From Betaproteobacteria bacterium (GTDB taxonomy: Bacteria; Pseudomonadota; Gammaproteobacteria; Burkholderiales; Burkholderiaceae_E), in NCBI GenBank assembly GCA_009925965.1, contig RFPW01000037.1, forward strand, positions 1 to 14,278: a DNA stretch of 14,278 bases, given 5' to 3'. This document shows positions 1 through 6,290 of the stretch, piece after piece; position 1 is the first letter of the stretch; every line of letters begins with the position of its first letter. Under the pieces are notes generated by a model. It was not told the DNA's origin, did not search any database, and saw only the letters and a list, made by a program, of their open reading frames with translations. A program made the translations under genes and the position numbers.

Positions 1-1
1 C

Positions 2-172
2 GGATCGCTGTCGAGCGGTCTCCATCACGCCCGTCGCGGGCGAGGCAGCGGCTACTGCACCTTCAACGGCCTGGCGATCGCCGCGAAAGACGCGATCCGT
101 CGGGGCATCCCCTCGGTGCTGATCCTCGACTTCGATGCCCACTGCGGCGGTGGCACCGCATCGCTGATTGCC
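2..172 (+). pseudogene. Fragment of a histone-deacetylase/acetoin-utilisation family protein, fused in frame to LplT
   Basis: The frame from position 2 reads SGLHHARRGRGSGYCTFNG, then AIAAKDAIRRGIPSVLILDFDAHCGGGT. This matches the central HDAC-fold region: the His-His dyad (GLHHA), the GYCTFNGLAIAA loop (compare GFCxFNNxAIAA), and the metal-binding strand (DFDAHCGGGT, compare DVDxHHGNGT). About 56 residues are visible. The N-terminal third lies outside the window, and the C-terminal part with the last metal ligand is absent, because the sequence switches to LplT at about 164-172. The nine bases CTGATTGCC there fit both partners (..ASLI of the deacetylase, ..LLIA of LplT). Such a fragment cannot fold as an enzyme. 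It is either the stump of a deletion/recombination event or an assembly join near a contig end. Confidence 0.7.
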
Positions 173-1360
173 GCAATCGCTTTGCTCATTGAGACGCAGA
201 CTCCCGAATGGATGCGGCCCCTTCTCAAACTCTTTTTCACCGTTTCCTACGTGGCCCTCGCGCCGTTCGTGGGCGCGTTCGCGGATTCAATGCCGAAAGG
301 CCGGGTCATGTTCATCACCAATCTGGTGAAGGTGGTGGGCTGCGCGATGATGTTCTGGTCGGTGCATCCGCTCGCAGCCTACGCCGTGGTTGGATTTGGC
401 GCTGCAGCCTATTCACCCGCCAAGTACGGCATTCTGACGGAATTACTGCCGCCCGAAAAACTCGTGGCCGCAAACGGCTGGATCGAGGGCACGACCGTCG
501 GTTCCATTATTTTGGGGACTGCGCTCGGGGGCGCACTCATCGATCCCACCGTGTCGTCCTGGTTGTTGAGCTTTGAAATTCCGGGGCTGCACACCGGCGT
601 CGACACCGCAGCCGAGGCCGCCATTGTGATCATTGCCGTGGTGTACGCCATCGCGGCCGGCTTTAATTTAAAGGTCCCGGACACGGGTGCTCATTACCCG
701 CACCAGGAGCGTAATCCGTGGTTGCTGGTGAAGGATTTCGGCCACTGCCTGAAAAAACTCTGGGGTGATTCGCTGGGGCAGATTTCGCTTGCCGTCACCA
801 CGCTATTCTGGGGTGCGGGCGCGACGCTGCAATTCATCATCCTGAAGTGGGCCGAAGTTCAACTCGGCATGGCACTCTCCTCAGCCGCAAAGCTTCAAGG
901 GGTTGTCGCCATCGGGATTGCCGTTGGGGCTGTGCTCGCAGCCCGCTATGTAAGCTTGCGCGGGTCACTCAGCGTGCTTCGCGTCGGCATCGCCATGGGT
1001 GTTTTGGTGCCGCTCATGACCTTGATTTCAAGCGTCGAGTGGGCGTATCCCTTACTGATCATCGTCGGTGGACTCGCTGGATTTTTCGTTGTCCCAATGA
1101 ACGCACTGTTGCAGCACCGGGGACATTTACTCATGAGCGCCGGGCATTCGATCGCGGTTCAGAATTTCAATGAAAACCTGAGCGTTCTGCTGATGCTTGG
1201 GCTCTACTCGCTGTTGATCCAGGTAAACCTGTCCGTCAATATCGTGATCTGGTTGTTCGGATTATTCATTGCAGCGGCGATGACCCTCGTGCTGAAGCGT
1301 CATCAAATGAATCAGGCCAAGTTTGATTCCGTTTCGCTGATTGGAAAGCACGCGCCCTGA
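2..1360 (+). CDS. lplT: Lysophospholipid transporter LplT (MFS), N-terminus replaced by an HDAC-like fragment; 5'-partial frame
   Basis: LplT moves lyso-phospholipids across the inner membrane to the cytoplasmic face for re-acylation. From about L164-166 (codon CTG) onward the protein is a typical hydrophobic MFS carrier. It has the loop motif GAFADSMPKGRV, the strongly LplT-like stretch AYSPAKYGILTELLPP, then ANGWIEG, and about ten further membrane segments. Roughly 398 residues belong to LplT. The usual start of the family, a short basic N-terminus leading into ..SSLADNALLIAAIA.., is missing: only LIAAIALLIE remains of the first helix. The frame instead continues upstream, without a stop, to the window edge as a histone-deacetylase-like sequence. 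The first start codon inside the window is GTG at 116, which lies within the deacetylase part, so no native lplT start exists here. The 3' end overlaps the convergent UDG-like gene by 49 bp. Family assignment is secure. Whether this fused frame exists in the living cell is doubtful. Confidence 0.85.
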   Translation, partial: GSLSSGLHHARRGRGSGYCTFNGLAIAAKDAIRRGIPSVLILDFDAHCGGGTASLIAAIALLIETQTPEWMRPLLKLFFTVSYVALAPFVGAFADSMPKGRVMFITNLVKVVGCAMMFWSVHPLAAYAVVGFGAAAYSPAKYGILTELLPPEKLVAANGWIEGTTVGSIILGTALGGALIDPTVSSWLLSFEIPGLHTGVDTAAEAAIVIIAVVYAIAAGFNLKVPDTGAHYPHQERNPWLLVKDFGHCLKKLWGDSLGQISLAVTTLFWGAGATLQFIILKWAEVQLGMALSSAAKLQGVVAIGIAVGAVLAARYVSLRGSLSVLRVGIAMGVLVPLMTLISSVEWAYPLLIIVGGLAGFFVVPMNALLQHRGHLLMSAGHSIAVQNFNENLSVLLMLGLYSLLIQVNLSVNIVIWLFGLFIAAAMTLVLKRHQMNQAKFDSVSLIGKHAP

Positions 1361-2040
1361 GTTTGCAATGACTTCGCGAGCTGCAGATCACGCCACGCCC
1401 CAGCTTTATTCAACGGTTCGCGCAGTAACGCTTGCGGCGCAAAACTGACGATCACAGGGATCGTTGTTTTATCGACCGAAAGCCGATGTGCGCGGCCGCG
1501 CAGCTCATCGAGGCTTTGGTCATCATGGCCAAGGGTTGCAAGCGCTTCGCGGCCCAAAACGAGCACCCCGCCTAACTGGCCAGATTCGGTCACCCGGATC
1601 GCCTCGAGAGAATCGCAGCGATCGGACCCGCCCGAGATCTCTGGTTTAGACCATGCGGCGCCAACCGCACCCAACATCGCATCGAGAAGTTGATCCAGGG
1701 CGAGGTTTTCCGATTTGGTTTGCGCGACAAGAAGCCAGCTCTGAGGGCTGGGCTTTACAACCGTTTGGGACCCCTCAGATGTGTTGGGCCAATGAAAAAC
1801 GCGGGCTGTCAGACCGTGGTTGATGGCCTCCTTGAATACCGCCTGATCAAACCGGATCGACTGATCCAAATCAACCGCAATGTTTGAGGTGACCATGCCG
1901 CCCAAGCCACCCGATCCCATTTCGATCGTCGGTACCGCCGACTCGATTGGCTGGCGAACCCAACGCGGGCCAATCCCAAGCATCTGCCAGGCTCGATCTT
2001 GCGACGCGGACCAACTCCGAGGCGAATCACCCAAAATCAC
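1312..2040 (-). CDS. Uracil-DNA glycosylase-like protein lacking catalytic motifs
   Basis: In Burkholderiales a UDG-superfamily (family 4/5-like) protein commonly follows tsaB-rimI, and this 242-residue protein keeps its overall shape. It has the N-terminal AWQMLGIGPRWVRQ, a strand WLLVAQ (102-107) followed by LLDAMLGAVG, VLVLGREAL (160-167) followed by ELRGRAHRL, and the terminal VIVSFAPQALLREP..KAGAWRDLQLA. The diagnostic parts are gone. The GEAPGxxED..GxPFVGxAG uracil-recognition segment is shortened to AQTKSENLALDQ, the His of the HPAYLLR motif is replaced (FAPQALLR), and only two cysteines remain, too few for the family's 4Fe-4S site. I chose GTG at 2040 because GGGGGAG sits six bases upstream on the minus strand; the longer frame back to 2220 lies entirely inside rimI. 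The gene overlaps the rimI end by 14 bp and the convergent lplT end by 49 bp. Glycosylase activity is unlikely, and the role is unknown. Confidence 0.7.
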   Translation of the reverse strand: MILGDSPRSWSASQDRAWQMLGIGPRWVRQPIESAVPTIEMGSGGLGGMVTSNIAVDLDQSIRFDQAVFKEAINHGLTARVFHWPNTSEGSQTVVKPSPQSWLLVAQTKSENLALDQLLDAMLGAVGAAWSKPEISGGSDRCDSLEAIRVTESGQLGGVLVLGREALATLGHDDQSLDELRGRAHRLSVDKTTIPVIVSFAPQALLREPLNKAGAWRDLQLAKSLQTQGACFPISETESNLA

Positions 2041-2515
2041 GCTGTGCTCCCCCGGCTTCCACTTGAGACAAATCGCGACGCATGACGATCGCATCTTCGC
2101 GCTGGCGGTCAGCGGCTGGGTAGTACCCACGCCGGACGCCAATGCGCTCGAATCCCGCCCGTTCATAAAGAGCCAAAGCGCCGAAATTGGTTGGCCTAAC
2201 CTCAAGCACCACTGCATCAACGCTCCGGCGCCGCAGCACCCCTAAAAGACGATTCAATAATCTGGAACCAAGGCCCTGTCGTTGATGGCTCGGCTCGACG
2301 CTGAAATTCAACAAATGGGATGCGTCCGGAGCATGCATCAGGAGCCAATAGGCCAGAATCCTGTCGCCTGAAAGACAAACGCTCGAGTCGTAGTCGGCCT
2401 TCAGGGAATCGATAAAGTTGCCGCGAGACCAAGGATGAGGGTAAACCGCAGATTCGATCGCGGTCACTTGATCGAGATCCGCCGCAACCATTGGCCTGAT
2501 CTCAAATCTGTCCAC
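2027..2515 (-). CDS. rimI: Ribosomal-protein S18 alanine N-acetyltransferase RimI (GNAT family)
   Basis: RimI transfers acetyl from acetyl-CoA to the N-terminal Ala of ribosomal protein S18 and sometimes to other substrates. The 162-residue protein starts VDRFEIRPM, and GNAT motifs follow in order: the acetyl-CoA pyrophosphate loop HQRQGLGS (77-84), the LEVRPTN strand with Glu105 as the likely general base, YERAGF with Tyr117 as the likely general acid, the RimI-typical RRGYYP (128-133), and EDAIVM near the C-terminus. The start is taken as GTG at 2515, which puts EIRPM at the beginning of the fold and gives the usual length (E. coli RimI is about 148 residues). A longer in-frame extension to 2707 lies wholly within tsaB and shows no GNAT similarity. 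The gene overlaps tsaB by 14 bp and the UDG-like gene by 14 bp, so the three are almost certainly co-transcribed. ATG at 2491 is an alternative start but would cut the first strand. Confidence 0.9.
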   Translation of the reverse strand: MDRFEIRPMVAADLDQVTAIESAVYPHPWSRGNFIDSLKADYDSSVCLSGDRILAYWLLMHAPDASHLLNFSVEPSHQRQGLGSRLLNRLLGVLRRRSVDAVVLEVRPTNFGALALYERAGFERIGVRRGYYPAADRQREDAIVMRRDLSQVEAGGAQRDFG

Positions 2516-3266
2516 GCGAGACCCGCAGCGCCCGCTGTTCGCCAACGTCGAGTGCAACCTTATTGCGGACATAAATCGGCGCAGCATCATTGGCTGAAAC
2601 GCCGAGGCCTGCATGCCACAGATTGGCGCCGATGGACCCAATCGCATCGGCCCGGGGCGCAAGCGTGGCGTCAATCCGGCCCCAGAGGCGTGGATTCGCT
2701 GGTTCAATCAGGTGTGGATAGACGCGAAACGCATCTCCTGCGGCCACCCAGTCCATCGACGGATCGAGGTCCTTGGCGAAGGTTGCAGATAGCGCGTGCG
2801 GGTCGGCCAGCCAGGGCGCTTGAACGGTCTGCACCCTGCCCTCTGGGTCAACGGAGTAGAGCCCCGCATAGACCTCACCCATCCGAGCGTCAATGGCCAC
2901 CGCGACCCACTGGGTTTTAACCGTCGCAACCTGCCAAGCCACTGCCGCCAGCGAATCAACAACCAACAGGGGGCGCTCCAGCGCCCAACCTAATCCCTGG
3001 GCGACCCCGCAGGCGACCCGAAGGCCAGTGAAGCCGCCTGGACCGGCACCGAAAGCAACCGCATCGAGGGCGCTGCGTGGAACTTCGAGATCTGCGAGCA
3101 GCGTCTCAATGCAGGGTAGGATCGACTCGGCCGCGCGGCCCCCCGAAGCTTCCCGCCAAAGGCAAGAACCCTTGTGGAGCAACCCCACCGTACAGCGGTC
3201 AATGGAAACCTCAAGCGCAAGAATGGTGGGCGACGACACGGGCTTGGCGGTCGCGGTGAGGATCAA
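2502..3266 (-). CDS. tsaB: tRNA threonylcarbamoyladenosine biosynthesis protein TsaB
   Basis: TsaB is the non-catalytic partner of TsaD. With TsaE it supports t6A formation at position 37 of ANN-decoding tRNAs in the cytoplasm. The 254-residue protein has the ASKHA-fold beginning ILALEVSIDRC, the conserved GPGGFTGLR motif (75-83) followed by VACGVAQGL, and the C-terminal APIYVRNKVA typical of proteobacterial TsaB. It is slightly longer than E. coli TsaB (231). The start codon is TTG at 3266, whose TTGA overlaps the stop of the upstream small gene, with AGGGA about nine bases upstream on the minus strand. GTG at 3239 is an alternative start without a Shine-Dalgarno. The gene lies in a chain of four overlapping genes and is followed by rimI. 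The tsaB-rimI linkage is common in bacteria. Confidence 0.93.
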   Translation of the reverse strand: MILTATAKPVSSPTILALEVSIDRCTVGLLHKGSCLWREASGGRAAESILPCIETLLADLEVPRSALDAVAFGAGPGGFTGLRVACGVAQGLGWALERPLLVVDSLAAVAWQVATVKTQWVAVAIDARMGEVYAGLYSVDPEGRVQTVQAPWLADPHALSATFAKDLDPSMDWVAAGDAFRVYPHLIEPANPRLWGRIDATLAPRADAIGSIGANLWHAGLGVSANDAAPIYVRNKVALDVGEQRALRVSRGQI

Positions 3267-3601
3267 CGCTCAGTTCCCTTCGAAGTCGGAACCAGCTCTG
3301 GGCCTCGCTCCGCAGCGAGCGCTCGCCGCTCGCGAGCTGTCTCGTCGAGGAGGTTGCGCAATTCGCGCCGCTCGCTCGGCGTCAATCGCCCTTCCTGACC
3401 TTCCCAGTGCCTGGGCGATGGCGGACGCCAGGCCCACCCAGAAACCGGGGGAGCACTCTCGCGCCAGCGCTCACGCTCTGAGCGCATCACTTCACGCATT
3501 TCACGCCGGGTCCGCTCGCGTTCCTCGACGTCCTGCACCTGCGCCCCTGCCTGACCGCAGGGGCCCAGAAAGATGAGCAATAGCACGAGAGAACGTTTCA
3601 T
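3263..3601 (-). CDS. Small exported Arg/Glu-rich protein of unknown function
   Basis: I do not recognise a named family. The 112-residue product begins with a clear Sec-type signal peptide: MKRS, then a hydrophobic LVLLLIFL core, with likely cleavage after Ala20 (QAGA before Q). The Cys at 15 follows Pro and does not form a lipobox. The mature part is highly charged, with about 20 Arg in some 92 residues. Its first block, ERERTRREMREVMRSERERW, looks helical. A Pro/Trp-rich linker (VSGWAWRPPSPRHW) follows, then a second helical block RLTPSERRELRNLLDE. Similar short secreted proteins with an L(T/S)PxERRxLR motif occur in other Burkholderiales, by memory. It is the first gene of the minus-strand chain, overlaps tsaB by TTGA, and its ATG lies 43 bp from the divergent ompR. 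No Shine-Dalgarno precedes it. A CpxP/Spy-like periplasmic role is only a loose guess. Confidence 0.72.
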   Translation of the reverse strand: MKRSLVLLLIFLGPCGQAGAQVQDVEERERTRREMREVMRSERERWRESAPPVSGWAWRPPSPRHWEGQEGRLTPSERRELRNLLDETARERRALAAERGPELVPTSKGTER

Positions 3602-3644
3602 ACCCGAATGATAGTCCCGGTCAAATCAGTACACTTATCTGACC
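3602..3644. promoter_or_regulatory. Divergent promoter region between the exported-protein gene and ompR
   Basis: Only 43 bp separate the two divergent ATGs, so both promoters must lie here or reach into the genes. On the minus strand TATCAT (3613 to 3608, five of six matches to TATAAT) ends six bases before ATG 3601. On the plus strand TACACT (3630-3635, four of six) ends nine bases before ATG 3645. Neither gene has a Shine-Dalgarno and neither hexamer has a convincing -35 partner. If these are the -10 elements, both transcripts would be nearly leaderless. Confidence 0.3.
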
Positions 3645-4364
3645 ATGTCGACTCCTCGCCTGAACCGCATCATTGTTGTCGATGACGACCCGAAGCTGAG
3701 GGAGCTGCTGCGCCGGCATCTTGCCGACCATGGCTTTGAGGTCCTGGTTGCACCCGACAGCCAGTCGCTTGATCGTCTCATGCTGCGCGATCGGGTTGAC
3801 CTGATCGTCCTCGACCTGATGTTGCCCGCAGAAGATGGACTGTCCATTCTGCGTCGCCTGAGGGGAGGCGGAGATAAGACCCCGATCATCATGCTCACCG
3901 CACGCAGCGAGGACATCGATCGGATCATCGGTCTTGAACTCGGCGCAGATGATTACCTGGGCAAACCCTTTAATCCGCGAGAACTGCTGGCTCGAATTGC
4001 CGCCGTATTGAGACGTCGGGCGGCCGAGCCCATCGCGGGCGCGCCAGAGTCCGGGAACATTCGGTTCGGGCCCTTCACACTCGATTTGGCATCTCGCAAA
4101 CTGCATCAAGGCGAGATCGAAATTGCTCTGACGACCGGCGAGTACTCATTGCTGAAAGTCCTGCTCCGACATCCGAATCAACCGATGTCGCGCGACAAGC
4201 TGATGTCTCAGGCGCGCGGTCGAGGATACGAGGCCTTTGATCGAAGCCTTGATGTTCAGGTTTCGCGGCTTCGCAGACTCCTCGAAGCTGACCCCGCGCA
4301 TCCGCGCTGGATCCAAACGGTTTGGGGCGTTGGGTATGTTTTTGTTCCTGACGGACAAGAATGA
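3645..4364 (+). CDS. ompR: OmpR-family response regulator
   Basis: This is the DNA-binding half of a phosphorelay with the following sensor kinase. The 239-residue protein has a receiver domain (about 7-125) with acidic pocket D13-D15, phosphoacceptor D57 in DLIVLDLMLP, T85 in IIMLTA, and K107 in DDYLGKPFNPREL. A winged-helix Trans_reg_C domain follows (about 140-236), with LTTGEYSLLKVL, the recognition-helix region FDRSLDVQVSRLRRLLE, and the terminal IQTVWGVGYVFVPDG. The whole is very close to the OmpR/RisA regulators of Burkholderiales. One small difference is Gly rather than Pro just before the conserved Lys-Pro. The start is ATG 3645, with an in-frame TAG at 3612-3614 upstream. There is no obvious ribosome-binding site. 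The stop overlaps the kinase start (ATGA). Members of this family usually control porins, osmotic response or virulence surfaces, but the target here is not visible. Confidence 0.93.
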   Translation: MSTPRLNRIIVVDDDPKLRELLRRHLADHGFEVLVAPDSQSLDRLMLRDRVDLIVLDLMLPAEDGLSILRRLRGGGDKTPIIMLTARSEDIDRIIGLELGADDYLGKPFNPRELLARIAAVLRRRAAEPIAGAPESGNIRFGPFTLDLASRKLHQGEIEIALTTGEYSLLKVLLRHPNQPMSRDKLMSQARGRGYEAFDRSLDVQVSRLRRLLEADPAHPRWIQTVWGVGYVFVPDGQE

Positions 4365-5749
4365 AGTTCGTGCCGGCGAGTCTTTTTGCGCGCACTTTTT
4401 TCCTCATTGCATTCGTTCTCTGTAGCAGTCTGATTGCTTGGATGGGCTTTTTGCGGCTGTCAGATCGGACGCCACTTGCGCAACAATTGGCCTGGGAGGT
4501 CAACAGCGTCGTCAATTTGACCCGCAACGCGCTGGTTACAGCCCAGCCCGAGCTGCGCCGTCGACTCTTGACGGACCTTGCACAGGAAGAAGGTGTTCGG
4601 ATTGTGCCGGCGGAGGACAGCGATCAAATCGAAACACCCCCCAATAATCCCTTCTTGCAAGAAGTCGCGGGTCGTCTGCGGGAACAGATGGGGCCGGGAA
4701 CCCTGTTGGCGAGTTCGGTGAATTCCGAGCCGGCCTTCTGGATCCGAACTCTGATCGCCGGCGATGCCTATTGGATTGGCATCAACCCCCATCGCATCGA
4801 ACGCCACCCAGAACCGAAGTGGACGGAATGGATCGCCATTGCTCTGGCCGTTTCGCTCTTGATCGCCTTTGGTCTTAGCCAGTGGCTCAACCAACCGCTC
4901 ACCCGATTGGCCACCGCAATCGAGCATATGGCGGCAGGCAGGCGCCCGGGTCCTTTGCCAGAGGCTGGCCCTGGTGAGATCGCACGATTGAATCGACGTT
5001 TTAACCGATTGACCGAACAACTCAGCGCGCTCGAAAGTGACCGCAAGTTAGCCCTCGCTGGGATTTCACACGATCTGCGCACACCGCTTGCACGACTGCG
5101 ACTCGAACTCGAACTCACTGCAATGCAAGAATCAGCCAAACGGTCCATGGTCGATGAGATCGAACGTATTGATGCCATCGTCGGCCAGTTCATTGAATTC
5201 GCGAGGGACCCTGACGAGCTCACCGGTGCGCCAGTGGACGTCAGTCAGGTCATTGAATCGATCGCGAGGACCCATAGCGTGGCCCGGCAGACTGGAGGGT
5301 TGGTCTGGATCGCTCAGGTCCCGCCTGACCTCATTTGGATTGGAAGAACCATCGACCTCGAACGCATCGTTAGCAATCTGGTCGACAACGCGTTGATCCA
5401 CGGGCAATCAACGGACGGGATCGTGCGTCTCCAGATTGCCGCTTCGCGTCACCAGGAGCATATTGCGATCGTGGTGCAAGATCAGGGTCTGGGCTTGCCA
5501 GCAGACTCGCTCGAGCAGGTGTTGCGGCCATTTGCACGGATGGATAGTGCACGAGGAGGACCGGCGGGCGGTGCTGGCCTTGGGTTGGCGATTGTGGATC
5601 GACTGGCTCAACGGGCGGGAGGTACTGTTCGGCTATTTTCGCCTGCAACCGGCGGGCTGACGGTACGAGTTGAGTTGCCAGATTTCAGTCGTTCACGCAA
5701 TCGGACGAACCCCGCGAATCTCGACGCCGTCATCGGCATAATCCATTAG
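4361..5749 (+). CDS. envZ: EnvZ-type sensor histidine kinase
   Basis: This is the inner-membrane sensor that phosphorylates, and probably dephosphorylates, the preceding regulator. The 462-residue protein has membrane helix 1 at about 10-31, a periplasmic loop of about 125 residues, and membrane helix 2 at about 156-174. A HAMP linker follows (QPLTRLATAIEHMAAGRRP to about 225). The HisKA domain carries phosphoacceptor H237 in LAGISHDLRTPLARLRLELE. The HATPase domain has the N box NLVDNALIHG (N339, N343), the G1 box QDQGLGLP, the F box PFARMDSARGG and the G2 box GAGLGLAIV. All catalytic boxes are intact. A short tail of about 23 residues after VRVELPDF follows the kinase core. The gene overlaps ompR by ATGA. 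No terminator with a T-tract follows; only a weak CGCCA/TGGCG inverted repeat (5754-5771) lies downstream. Confidence 0.93.
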   Translation: MKFVPASLFARTFFLIAFVLCSSLIAWMGFLRLSDRTPLAQQLAWEVNSVVNLTRNALVTAQPELRRRLLTDLAQEEGVRIVPAEDSDQIETPPNNPFLQEVAGRLREQMGPGTLLASSVNSEPAFWIRTLIAGDAYWIGINPHRIERHPEPKWTEWIAIALAVSLLIAFGLSQWLNQPLTRLATAIEHMAAGRRPGPLPEAGPGEIARLNRRFNRLTEQLSALESDRKLALAGISHDLRTPLARLRLELELTAMQESAKRSMVDEIERIDAIVGQFIEFARDPDELTGAPVDVSQVIESIARTHSVARQTGGLVWIAQVPPDLIWIGRTIDLERIVSNLVDNALIHGQSTDGIVRLQIAASRHQEHIAIVVQDQGLGLPADSLEQVLRPFARMDSARGGPAGGAGLGLAIVDRLAQRAGGTVRLFSPATGGLTVRVELPDFSRSRNRTNPANLDAVIGIIH

Positions 5750-5762
5750 CGTTCGCCACGCT

Positions 5763-5791
5763 TTGATGGCGTAATGCCGGCTGACTGTAGT
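5763..5791 (+). promoter_or_regulatory. Possible sigma70 promoter for the rubrerythrin gene
   Basis: TTGATG (5763-5768) and TGTAGT (5786-5791) are spaced by 17 bp, with four of six matches to each consensus hexamer. The predicted transcript would start near 5798 and carry a leader of about 70 nt. The match is weak and was judged by eye. The -10 hexamer touches the perfect inverted repeat that starts at 5790, which could let a regulator or a DNA structure interfere with initiation. Confidence 0.25.
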
Positions 5792-5805
5792 GACCGCAAG
5801 GTCAC
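5790..5805. repeat. Perfect 6-bp inverted repeat with GCAA loop upstream of rubrerythrin
   Basis: GTGACC-GCAA-GGTCAC is a perfect 6-bp stem closed by a GNRA-type tetraloop if transcribed. It lies 63 bases before the rubrerythrin ATG. It could act as a DNA operator half-site pair or as an RNA hairpin in the leader. Function is inferred from symmetry only. Confidence 0.5.
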
Positions 5806-5834
5806 GCGTCCACGAGCCCTTAAACGCTGTATTG

Positions 5835-5850
5835 CAGTACTTTCGTACTG
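5835..5850. repeat. Second perfect 6-bp inverted repeat with TTTC loop just upstream of the rubrerythrin RBS
   Basis: CAGTAC-TTTC-GTACTG is a perfect 6-bp stem ending six bases before the GGAG ribosome-binding site (5857-5860). As RNA it would form a hairpin next to the translation start and might stabilise the message or tune initiation. As DNA it could be an operator. There is no T-tract and it is not a terminator for envZ. Confidence 0.5.
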
Positions 5851-5867
5851 AACCACGGAGAGAATTC

Positions 5868-6290
5868 ATGCCTAATTTAGCTGGCACCCACACCCATGAC
5901 AACCTGAAGGCCGCCTTCGCCGGTGAGTCCCAGGCCAACCGCCGTTATTTGTACTTCGCGAACAAGGCTGACGTCGAAGGCTTCACTGAAGTTGCCTCTC
6001 TGTTTCGCTCGACTGCTGAAGGCGAGACCGGCCACGCCCATGGCCACCTCGACTATCTGGCCGCTGTCGGCGATCCTGCGACCGACCTGCCAATCGGACC
6101 GAGCGATGCCAACCTGCGCGCTGCTGTCGCTGGCGAAACGCATGAGTACACCGATATGTACCCAGGCATGGCCAAGACCGCTCGCGAAGAAGGCTTCGAT
6201 GAGATCGCTGACTGGTTTGAGACGCTGGCAAAGGCTGAGCGCTCGCATGCAAACAAGTTCCAGAAAGCTCTGGACGCTCTGCACGCCTGA
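5868..6290 (+). CDS. Rubrerythrin-family di-iron protein without a rubredoxin domain
   Basis: Rubrerythrins are ferritin-like four-helix di-iron proteins that usually reduce hydrogen peroxide in the cytoplasm. The 140-residue product carries the full expected ligand set: E20 (AGESQANRRY), E53xxH56 (AEGETGHAHGH), E90 with E93 nearby (AGETHEYTDMY), and E124xxH127 (KAERSHANKF). The spacing mirrors classical rubrerythrin, but the C-terminal rubredoxin (CxxC..CxxC) electron-entry domain is absent, so electrons must come from a partner. The start is ATG 5868, seven bases after GGAG; an upstream in-frame GTG at 5790 lies in the hairpin region and is rejected. The gene is first of a same-strand trio with the Fe-S protein and the DUF3501 gene. 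The 118-bp leader holds two perfect hairpins. Related short proteins are annotated 'rubrerythrin family protein' in Betaproteobacteria. Confidence 0.92.
   Translation: MPNLAGTHTHDNLKAAFAGESQANRRYLYFANKADVEGFTEVASLFRSTAEGETGHAHGHLDYLAAVGDPATDLPIGPSDANLRAAVAGETHEYTDMYPGMAKTAREEGFDEIADWFETLAKAERSHANKFQKALDALHA

Noticed and set aside
2516..2707. N-terminal extension of RimI by 64 residues
   Set aside because: It is entirely inside tsaB and has no GNAT similarity; the fold begins at EIRPM.
3303..3335. Inverted repeats such as CTCGCT-CCGC-AGCGAG
   Set aside because: They fall in coding sequence for an Arg/Glu/Ala-rich stretch, where GAG/CGC codons make chance palindromes common.
2893..3576. Long plus-strand open frame of 227 codons opposite tsaB and the exported-protein gene
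   Set aside because: It lies wholly antisense to tsaB, which has clear family motifs. Its product is Ala/Arg/Ser-rich low-complexity sequence typical of a shadow frame in GC-rich DNA.
3621..4109. Minus-strand open frame of 162 codons opposite the ompR receiver domain
   Set aside because: It is antisense to the conserved receiver codons. The Gln/His-rich product looks like a mirror frame.
5790..5867. N-terminal extension of rubrerythrin from GTG 5790
   Set aside because: The extension covers the two hairpins and contains no family sequence. ATG 5868 has a well-placed GGAG.
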